Source: Aurelia coerulea (Eukaryota; Cnidaria; Scyphozoa; Semaeostomeae; Ulmaridae). Taken from it: 64,000 bases of DNA. Made by a program: the position numbers and the translations under genes. Under the pieces are notes generated by a model. It saw only the letters and a program-made list of their open reading frames with translations, was not told the DNA's origin and did not search any database. The DNA is taken from assembly GCA_039566865.1 (NCBI GenBank), contig CM076958.1, positions 7,788,501 to 7,852,500 on the forward strand, in the 5' to 3' direction. Below, piece after piece: positions 51,779-61,000 of the stretch. Position 1 is the first letter of the stretch, and every line of letters starts with the position of its first letter.

Positions 51779-54700
51779 TTAATTAAACCGTCCAGAAGTT
51801 TTGATGAAAGAAATAGTTGCTTCTATGATGATTCTGTTTGCAAAGGTGCTTTCATTTGGGTTCCCATATAATAACAAATGACAAAGATCCTTTGAGTTCA
51901 TGCTAGCAACATCATATCCGACATCTGAGACTTGACCAAGGAGATCTTGGCGCTGAGCTGTAAACTGGGGGCAGTGCAGGAGGTAATGCTCATTATCTTC
52001 CTTTCCTGTACCACAAATACAAATTGGACTCAAGCACTCAAAATTATGCCTAAATCTATGTTCATTTAGAGGACTAAAGTTAACTCGAAGCCTTGTTAAT
52101 AGCTTGATACCCAAAATATCATAGATGCTATAAACCGGGTTTTTCTCGGGTCTGATGATTCGAAGCAATTTGCTCTTGAAAACTGCAAGAGAAGGAGAAT
52201 CTTGTACAGTTTTGTCTAACAGGTTCCACTCACATATTGTGTTATGGAAATAAGAGCTGGAGAAGCGCATAGTTCTACCTACATTTTGCTCATAACAACG
52301 CGGGTTTCTTAAATTATACTCAACTGAGCGCTGTTCGGGTATCTCATTGAAAAGGTAATCTGGACTTTTGGATGTGGTTAATGAAAAGAAATGACATAAT
52401 CTTCGGCACCACCTTCGGTCATAAAGTGTTTCCCATCCGAGCTCTTCAAGTAGCCTTCGCCTACTTGTACCTACCCACGCTCCAGTAACAGCTAGTGCTG
52501 CTTTATATTGAGTCTGTTCTAGTTGTTGCGTAAGGTTCAGCTGCATATCAGGGTCATATTTATGGTAAATGATGTCTCCATAGTCTAAGTGAGGTCTCAC
52601 ATAAAGCTTATAGGTTTGATCAAGGACCTCTCTTGATACATATTTAGAAAGGTATTTTAACAAACCAATTCCTCTCCGTGCTTTCAAGATAGCCTCTCGA
52701 ATATGACTTTTAAAATTTAGCTTTGAGTCAAGAGTAACCCCAAGGTGCTTGTGCTCCAATTTTGATGCAATGGCCTCCTCTCCCAATTCAAGACCGGGGT
52801 GGATTGGCTTATTCCTTTTACAAGAAAATATGACCTCCTCTGTCTTGTCAGCGTTAAACTGCATTTTCCATTGCCATGCCCATAAGCTAATTTTTGCCAA
52901 ATCTCTGTTTAAGTCAAGTGCAGCTACATTTTCATTTTGAACAGTAGTAAACAACGACGTGTCATCAGCAAATAACTTAATACCACATTTAACATTGTGG
53001 GTAATATCATTAATGTAGATCAAGAACAACAACGGTCCAAGAACTGATCCTTGTGGTACACCTGCGGAAATTGTATCCCACTTTGAACATTGCCCATTTA
53101 GCACTACCCGTTGCTTACGATCTGACAAAAAACTTTTAACAATCCGAAGAACATTTCCATGTAAGCCATTGGATTCCAACTTGTAAATGAGACCCTCATG
53201 CCAGACCCTGTCAAATGCCTTTGAAAGGTCAAGGAAGATGGCACGTGTTTCTTTACTAGGAGTTTCATCGAAGGCTCTATAAATATTTTGAGTGATGAGC
53301 AGTAACTGATTGATAGTCGAATCACCGGGACGAAACCCTGATTGATGAGGCGATATAAGACCATTTATACTGAGATGCTCGTAGATGGCATCAAATAATA
53401 GCTTTTCAAAAAACTTTCCAAAAATTGGAAGTAGGGAAATTGGGCGATAGTTTTTCTTGTTCTGTTTGCAGCCCTTTTTATGCACAGGAATTATATTTGC
53501 TTTCTTCCATTGAGAAGGGTAAATTCCTGTTTCAAGGCATCTTTCAAAAATGCAACACAGAGGATCTACTATCGAATTGTCACATATTTTGATCATGGCA
53601 ACAGAAATTCCGTCACATCCATGTGCCTTTTTAGAATCTAGAGAACGAATGATTCGAAGTACCTTTTCCCTGTTTATATCTATATTGAATAAGGGTGATG
53701 GAAACTGCGGAATAAATGTAGGGATAGTACTACCAGTTTCTATCTCCCTGCATTGAGCAACAAAGAACTCATTGAAAATATTTGCTTTTGCTTCTACATT
53801 GGTAATAAATAAGCCATTTTCAATAAGAGGGGGTATGTTAGAAACTTTCTTTTTTTTGAGAAGTCTGTTGAATAAGGTCCAATATGATTTAGCCCCAGTT
53901 ACGTTATTCGATAACTTTCTGCCAAGTCCGAGATAATAATCATTTTTAGCATTGGTAATCATTTTTGATGTTATGTTTTGGACATTTTTAACAGAGTTCC
54001 AGTCTTCTTGCTTTCTACCACGTCTAACAAATTTAGCATATGTTCTGTGTTTGCGCTTAATAGCAGTTTTTAATTCCTGCTTCATCCACGGTGGATCCTT
54101 ATCATCAAATTTGACAACTTTATTAGGTATATACTCCGAAAAAATTTCAGCAAGAACATTTGTAAATATTTCTACCATTTCTGTAGGATTTAGCCCATCA
54201 AAGCAAGCAGTCCAATCGATTTTGTTAATTGATTCAATAATCATTTGAACATCAGCCTTGGAATAATCCCATACTGTCCTTTTATATGGAGGGGGAGATG
54301 GCAAAGAGACATTCAGTTTACCGTGGATAATTTGATGCTGACAGTGTTCGTCCAAGGAAGGGTGAACACCACAGTCAACAAACATATTTGGCTGGTCAGT
54401 AATAATTAAGTCAATGCAAGAACAGCCTTCATTTCTTATATTAGTTGGCTCCTCAATCAGTTGATACAGACCATTTATTTCCATAAATTCGTCCAAAGCA
54501 GTACCCTCGGGCTGTTCAATATCCTCAGTCCACCACATTGAAGATCTACAATTGAGATCACCTGTTAAAATCATGCAGTGTGGATTTTCAGCTTTCATTT
54601 TATTGATGGTCTGTTGCAAGCTATCAATAAAGGTTTCGAATTGCTCGCTGTTTTGACTTGGACTACGATACATTGTCCCAAGGAGAACTTTTTTACGTGC

Positions 54701-55051
54701 TATTCTAATTTCAGTAATGATAATTTCAGGTAATAGCTCAAGGTCAGTCCGTCTCTTGATGGGTAGCCCTTCGCGAAAATAAAGACACACTCCACCAATT
54801 TTGGTATTGCTCGGATGATCACTGCGATATATCTCTTTGCTAAACCCTTCAATATAGATTTCATCATTTTTCACAGTTTGATCAAGCATAGTCTCAGAAA
54901 TAGCAATAATGTCATATTTGTAGAGGGCATCATAAGTTTCAATAAGAGGTATCTTTATTCGATCTCTAGCACAGATGCTATTCAAGTTCCAGTGAAAGAA
55001 CTTCAAACATTTATTAATCTCTGGGCCAGGATTTGGATGAATGTCTCCACA
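51779..55051 (-). CDS. LINE endonuclease/reverse transcriptase polyprotein, 5'-partial
   Basis: The frame is open for 1090 codons from the truncation to TAA at 51779-51781. There is no ATG near the front, so the true start lies in the missing 5' part. Residue numbers below count from the TTG at 55004-55006, treated as 1. The 15 codons before it include a 2A-like DIHPNPGP. Residues 1-230 are the apurinic-like endonuclease: N7 to N9 in the first motif, E38 in ISETMLD, MYRSP 112-116, GDLN 149-152, and HCQHQI 221-226 at the end. Residues about 445-730 are the reverse transcriptase: SGFRPGDST 556-564, motif A FLDLSKAFD 591-599, motif B AGVPQGSVLGPLL 648-660, and motif C FADD 679-682. A C-terminal CxC(x8)H(x3)HC cluster (996-1012) follows. 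There is no RNase H. The product would nick target DNA and copy the LINE RNA. All RT catalytic aspartates are present and no frameshift is seen. Confidence 0.93.
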   Translation of the reverse strand, partial: CGDIHPNPGPEINKCLKFFHWNLNSICARDRIKIPLIETYDALYKYDIIAISETMLDQTVKNDEIYIEGFSKEIYRSDHPSNTKIGGVCLYFREGLPIKRRTDLELLPEIIITEIRIARKKVLLGTMYRSPSQNSEQFETFIDSLQQTINKMKAENPHCMILTGDLNCRSSMWWTEDIEQPEGTALDEFMEINGLYQLIEEPTNIRNEGCSCIDLIITDQPNMFVDCGVHPSLDEHCQHQIIHGKLNVSLPSPPPYKRTVWDYSKADVQMIIESINKIDWTACFDGLNPTEMVEIFTNVLAEIFSEYIPNKVVKFDDKDPPWMKQELKTAIKRKHRTYAKFVRRGRKQEDWNSVKNVQNITSKMITNAKNDYYLGLGRKLSNNVTGAKSYWTLFNRLLKKKKVSNIPPLIENGLFITNVEAKANIFNEFFVAQCREIETGSTIPTFIPQFPSPLFNIDINREKVLRIIRSLDSKKAHGCDGISVAMIKICDNSIVDPLCCIFERCLETGIYPSQWKKANIIPVHKKGCKQNKKNYRPISLLPIFGKFFEKLLFDAIYEHLSINGLISPHQSGFRPGDSTINQLLLITQNIYRAFDETPSKETRAIFLDLSKAFDRVWHEGLIYKLESNGLHGNVLRIVKSFLSDRKQRVVLNGQCSKWDTISAGVPQGSVLGPLLFLIYINDITHNVKCGIKLFADDTSLFTTVQNENVAALDLNRDLAKISLWAWQWKMQFNADKTEEVIFSCKRNKPIHPGLELGEEAIASKLEHKHLGVTLDSKLNFKSHIREAILKARRGIGLLKYLSKYVSREVLDQTYKLYVRPHLDYGDIIYHKYDPDMQLNLTQQLEQTQYKAALAVTGAWVGTSRRRLLEELGWETLYDRRWCRRLCHFFSLTTSKSPDYLFNEIPEQRSVEYNLRNPRCYEQNVGRTMRFSSSYFHNTICEWNLLDKTVQDSPSLAVFKSKLLRIIRPEKNPVYSIYDILGIKLLTRLRVNFSPLNEHRFRHNFECLSPICICGTGKEDNEHYLLHCPQFTAQRQDLLGQVSDVGYDVASMNSKDLCHLLLYGNPNESTFANRIIIEATISFIKTSGRFN
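55022..55045 (-). other. 2A-like DIHPNPGP motif at the broken 5' end of the LINE frame
   Basis: Codons just upstream of the endonuclease read C-G-D-I-H-P-N-P-G-P-E. The 2A ribosome-skipping consensus is D(V/I)ExNPGP, and here H replaces E. Such motifs are known near the N-terminus of several animal APE-type LINE proteins. The upstream residues that 2A activity also needs are lost to truncation, so this copy should not be active in skipping. Confidence 0.6.
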
Positions 55052-55053
55052 TA

Positions 55054-55065
55054 TTTCTTTAGTCT
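55054..55065 (+). repeat. Target-site duplication of the LINE, 5'-end copy
   Basis: TTTCTTTAGTCT is identical to 51272-51283. The satellite continues directly with CATTTTACCTTCACTGCATG. Confidence 0.92.
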
Positions 55066-58000
55066 CATTTTACCTTCACTGCATGAGCAAGCATCGATTA
55101 TATAAATGTTTATTTTCTCGGAGAAAACAAAATATAAACACAAAAAATGGGGATTAACGTACTTTAGTAGCTAAAATTTATATTATAAAGAGTATTGGAC
55201 TCTTCGTTCCTTTAAGCTTTAGTTCTGCAAGTTACTTCTTTTATAGCACTATATTAGTGCTTCAGCAACCATTTTTGGAAACATTACTATACACAATAGT
55301 ATTTTCGTTCGTCTAAATTTAGCTTTACGGCATAAACAAACATCGATTAATTAAAAGTTTATTTTCTCAAAGAAAACAAATTATAAACACAAAAAGTGTG
55401 GATTAACGTACTTTAGTAGCTAAAATTCATATTATAAACAGTCTTGCACTCATCAAGCTTTAAAACTTTAGTTCTACCAGTAACTTCTATCTAGTACAAT
55501 ATTAGTGCTTCAGCCACCATTTTTGGAAACATTACCATACACAATAGTTTTTTCTTTAGTCTCTTTTTACCTTCACTGCATGAACAAACATCAATTAAAT
55601 AAATGTTTATTTTCTCAGAGAAAACAAAATTAAAACACAGAAAGGGTTGATTAACGTCCTTTAATAGCTACAATTTATATTATAAAGATTATTGCACTCT
55701 TCGATCCATTAAACTTTAGTTCTGCCAGTTACTTCTTTTATAGCACTATATTAGTGCTGCAGCAACAATTCTTGGAAACATTTCTATAGAAATTAGCTTT
55801 TTCTTTAGTCTCATTTTAGCTTTACTGCATAAACTGACATCGATTAATTAAATGTTTATTTTCCCAAAGAAAACGAGATATAAAAACCGAAAGTAGGGAT
55901 TAACGTACTTTTGTAGCTAAAATTTATATTCTAAAGAGTATTGCACTCATCGTTCTGTGAAACTTTAGTTCTACCAGTTACTTCTTTTATAGCACTACAT
56001 TAGTGCTGCAGCAACCATTCTTGGAAACATTACTATAGAAATTAGTTTTTTCGTTCGTCTAAATTTAGATTTACTGCATAAACAAACATCGATTAATTAA
56101 AAGTTTATTTTCTCAAAGAAAACAAATAATAAACTCAAAAAGTGTGAATTAACGTACTCTAGTAGCTAAAATTTATATTATAAACAGTATTGCACTCATC
56201 AAGCTTTAAAACTTTAGTTCTACCAGTAACTTCTTTCTAGTACAATATTAGTGCTTCAGCAACCTTTGTTGGAAACATTACCATACACAATAGTTTTTTC
56301 ATTACTCTCATTTTACCTTCACTGCATGAACAAACATCGATTAAATAAATGTTTATTTTCTCAAAGAAGACAAAATATAAACACAAAAAATGGGGATTAA
56401 CGTTCTTTAGTAGCTAAAATTTATAATATAAAGAGTATTGCACTCATCGTTCTTTAAAACTTTAGTTTTGCCAGTTACTTCTTTCATAGCACTATATTAG
56501 TCCTGCAGCAACCATTCTTTGTAAAATTACTATAGACATTAGTTTTTTTGTTCGTCTAACTTTAGCTTTACTGCATAAACAAACATCAATTAGTTAAAAG
56601 TTTATTTCTCAAAGAAAACAAATTATAAACACAAAAAGGGTGGATTAACGTACTTTAGTAGCTAAAATTTATATTATAAACAGTGTTGCACTCATCAATC
56701 TTTAAAACTTTAGTTCTACCAGTAACTTCTTTCTAGTACTATATTAATGCTTCAGCAACCTTTTTTGGAAACATTACCATACACAATAGTTTTTCATTTG
56801 TCTCATTTTACCTTCACTGCATGAACAAACATCGATTAAATAAATGATTATTTTCTCAAAAAAAACAATAGTAAAACACAAAAAGGGTTGATTAACGTAC
56901 TTTAATAGCTACAATTTATATTATGAAGAGTATTGCACTCATCGTTCTTTTAACCTTTAGTTCTGCCAGTTATTTCTTTTAAGGCACTATATTAGTGATG
57001 CAGCAATCGTTCTTAAAATTATTGCTATAGACATTAGTTTTTTCGTTCGTCTAAATTTAGCTTTACTGCATAAACAAACATCAATTAATTAAACGTTTAT
57101 TTTCTCAAAAAAAACAAACAATAAAAACAAAAAGTATGGGATAACGTACTTTAGTTGCTAAAATTTATATTATAAAGAGTAGTGCACTCATCGTTCTTTT
57201 AAACTTTAGATCTACCAGTTACTTCTTTCATAGCATAATATTAGTGCCGCAGCAACCATTCTTGGAAATTTTACTATAAACAATAGTTTTTTCATTAGTC
57301 TCATTTTACCTTCACTGCATGAACAAACATCGAGCAATTAAATATTTATTTTCGGATGGAAAACAAAACATAAACACAAAAAAAATGGATTAACGTACTT
57401 TCGTAGCTAAAATTTATATTCTAAAGAGTAGTGCACTCATCGTTCTACAAAACTTTAGTTCTACCAGTTACTTCTTTTATAGCACTATATTAGTTCTGCA
57501 GCAACCATTCTTTGGAAACATTCCTATAGACATTAGTTTTTTCGTTCGTCTAAATTTAGCTTTACTGCATAAACAAACGTCGAGTAATTAAAAGTTTATT
57601 TTCTCAAAGAAAACAAATTATAAATACAAAAAAGGTGGATTAACGTACTTTCGTAGCTAAAATTTATATTATAAAGAGTAGTGCACTCATCGTTCTACAA
57701 AACTTTAGTTCTACCAGTTACTTCTTTTATAGCACTATATTAGTTCTGCAGCAACCATTTATGGAAACATTACTACACACAATAGTTTTTTCTTCAGTCT
57801 CATTTTAGCTTTACTGCATAAACAAACATCGAGTAATTAAATATTTATTTTCGAATACAAAACAAATTATAATCACAAAAAGGGTGGATTAACGTACTTT
57901 AGTAGCTAAAATTTATATTATAAACAGTGCTGCACTCATCAAGCTTTAAAACTTTAGTTCTACCGGTAACTTCTTTATAATACTATATTAATGCTTCAGC

Positions 58001-61000
58001 AACCTTTTTTGGAAACATTACCATACACAACAATTTTTTCTTTAGTTCCATTTTACCTTCACTGCATGAACAAACATCGATTAAATAAATGTTTATTTTC
58101 TCAAAGAAAATAATATTAAAACACAAAAAGTGTGGATTAACGTACTTTAGTAGCTAAAATTTATATTATAAAGAGTATTGCACTCATCGTTCCTTACAAC
58201 TTTAGTTCTGCCAGTTACTCCTTTTATAGCACTATATTAGTGCTTCAGCAACCATTCTTGGAAAAATTACTATAGACATTAGTTTTTCCTCTAGTCTCAT
58301 TTTAGCTTTACTGCATAAACAAACATCGATTAATTAAAAGTTTATTTCCTCAAAGAAAACAAATTATAAGCACAAAAAGGCTGGATTAACATACTTTAGT
58401 AGCTAGAATTTATATTATAAACAGTATTGCACTCATCAAGCTTTAAAGCTTTAGTTCTACCAGTAACTTCTTTCTAGTACTATATCAGTGCTTCAGCAAC
58501 CATTTTTGGAAACATTACTATACACAACAATTTTTTCTTTCGTTCCATTTTATCTTTACTGCATGAACAAACATCGATTTAATAAATGCTTATTTTCTCA
58601 AAGAAAATAATATTAAAACACAAATAGGGTTGATTAAGGTACTTTAATAGCTATAATTTATGTTATAAAGAGTATTGCACTCATCGTTCCTTACAACTTT
58701 AGTTCTGCCAGTTACTTCTTTTATAGCACTATATTAGTGCTTCAGCAACCATTCTTGGAAACATTACTATAGACATTAGTTTTTTCGTTCGTCTAAATTT
58801 AGCTTTACTGCATAAACAAACATCGATTAATTAAAAGTTTATTTCCTCAAAGAAAACAAATTATAAGCACAAAAAGGGTGGATTAACATACTTTAGTAGC
58901 TAAAATTTATATTATAAACAGTATTGCACTCATCAAGCTTTAAAACTTTAGTTCTACCAGTAACTTCTTTCTAGTACTATATCAGTGCTTCAGCAACCAT
59001 TTTTGGAAACATTACTATACACAACAATTTTTTCTTTAGTTCCATTTTACCTTCACTGCATGAACAAACATCGATTAAATAAATGTTTATTTTCTCAAAG
59101 AAAATAATATTAAAACACAAAAAGTGTGGATTAACGTACTTTAGTAGCTAAAATTTATATTATAAAGAGTATTGCACTCATCGTTCCTTACAACTTTAGT
59201 TCTGCCAGTTACTCCTTTTATAGCACTATATTAGTGCTTCAGCAACCATTCTTGGAAACATTACTATAGACATTAGTTTTTCCTCTAGTCTCATTTTAGC
59301 TTTACTGCATAAACAAACATCGATTAATTAAAAGTTTATTTCCTCAAAGAAAACAAATTATAAGCACAAAAAGGGTGGATTAACATACTTTAGTAGCTAA
59401 AATTTATATTATAAACAGTATTGCACTCATCAAGCTTTAAAACTTTAGTTCTACCAGTAACTTCTTTCTAGTACTATATCAGTGCTTCAGCAACCATTTT
59501 TGGAAACATTACTATACACAACAATTTTTTCTTTAGTTCCATTTTACCTTCACTGCATGAACAAACATCAATTAAATAAATGTTTATTTTCTCAGAGAAA
59601 ACAAAATTAAAACACAGAAAGTGTTGATTAACGTCCTTTAATAGCTACAATTTATATTATAAAGATTATTGCACTCATCGTTCTTGGAACTTTAGTTCTG
59701 CCTTTAACTTCTTTTATAGCACTATTTTAGTTCTGCAACAACCATTCTTGGAAACATTATTATAGATATTAGTTTTCTTTTAGTATCATTTTACTTTTAC
59801 TGCATAAACAAACATCGATTAACTAAAAGTTTATTTTCTCAAAAAAAACATAATATAAAAACAAAAAATTGTAGATTGACGTACTTTAGTAGCTACAATT
59901 TATATTATAAAGAGTATTGCACTTATCGTTCTTCAAAACTTTAGTTCTACCAGTAACTTCTTTTATAGCACTATAGTAGTGCCGCAGCAGCCATTCTTGA
60001 AAAAATTACTTAAGACATTAGTTTTTTCTTTGGTCTCATTTTATCTTTACTGCGTAAACAAACGTCGATTAATTAAAAGTTTATTTTCTCAAAGAAAAAG
60101 AATTATAAAAACAAAAATTCTAGATTAACATACTTTAGTAGCTAAAACTCATATTATAAAAAGTATTGCACTCATCAAGCTTTAAAACTTTAGTTCTACC
60201 AGTAACTTCTTTCTAGTACTATATTAGTGCTTCTGCAACCATTTTTGGAAACATTACTATATACAATAGTTTTTTCTTCAGTCTCATTTTAGCTTTTCTG
60301 CATAAACAAACATCGAGTAATTAAATATTTATTCTCGAAAAGAAAAAAAAAGATAAACACAAAAAATGGGGATTAACGTACCTTAGTAGCTAAAATTTAT
60401 ATTATAAAGAGTATTGGACTCATCGTTCTTTAAAACTTTAGTTTTGCCAGTTACTTCTTTTATAGCACTATATTAGTGCTGCAGCAACCATTCTTTGAAA
60501 CATTACTATAGACATTAGTTTTTTCGTTCCTTTAAATTTAGCTTTACTGCATAAACAAACATCGATTAATTAAAAGTTTATTTTCTCAAAGAAAACAAAT
60601 AATAAACACAAAAAGTGTGGATTTACGTACTTTAGTAGCTAAAATTTATATTATAAACAGTATTGCACTCATCAAGCTTTAAAACTTTAGTTCTACCAGT
60701 AACTTCTTTCTAGTACTATATTAGTGCTTCAGCCACCATTTTTGGAAACATTACCATACACAATAGTTTTTTCTTTAGTCTCTTTTTACCTTCACTGCAT
60801 GAACAAACATCAATTAAATAAATGTTTATTTTCTCAGAGAAAACAAAATTAAAACACAGAAAGTGTTGATTAACGTCCTTTAATAGCTACAATTTATATT
60901 ATAAAGATTATTGCACTCTTCGATCCTTTAAACTTTAGTTCTGCCAGTTACTTCTTTTATAGCACTATATTAGTGCTGCAGCAACAATTCTTGGAAACAT

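Larger units (their letters stand above)
51284..55053 (-). mobile_element. 5'-truncated APE-type non-LTR retrotransposon (LINE)
   Basis: This is a minus-strand insertion in a class B satellite monomer, flanked by an exact 12-bp duplication. In transcript order it has a partial ORF2-like frame from 55051 to 51779, a 3' UTR of about 470 bp containing an 18-bp stem-loop, and a poly(A) tail of 27 residues (a T run on plus, 51284-51310). There is no RNase H domain. The 5' end is truncated inside the coding frame, so ORF1 and the true start are missing. The layout (endonuclease, RT, C-terminal CxC...HC motif) fits the Jockey/CR1/L2 grouping of LINEs. I cannot assign the clade more finely. The long open frame, exact duplication and clean tail suggest a recent insertion. 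Confidence 0.93.

Noticed and set aside
52749..55105. Plus-strand and alternative minus-strand frames overlapping the LINE polyprotein
   Set aside because: They are shadows of the 1090-codon endonuclease/RT frame, whose conserved motifs show it to be the true one.
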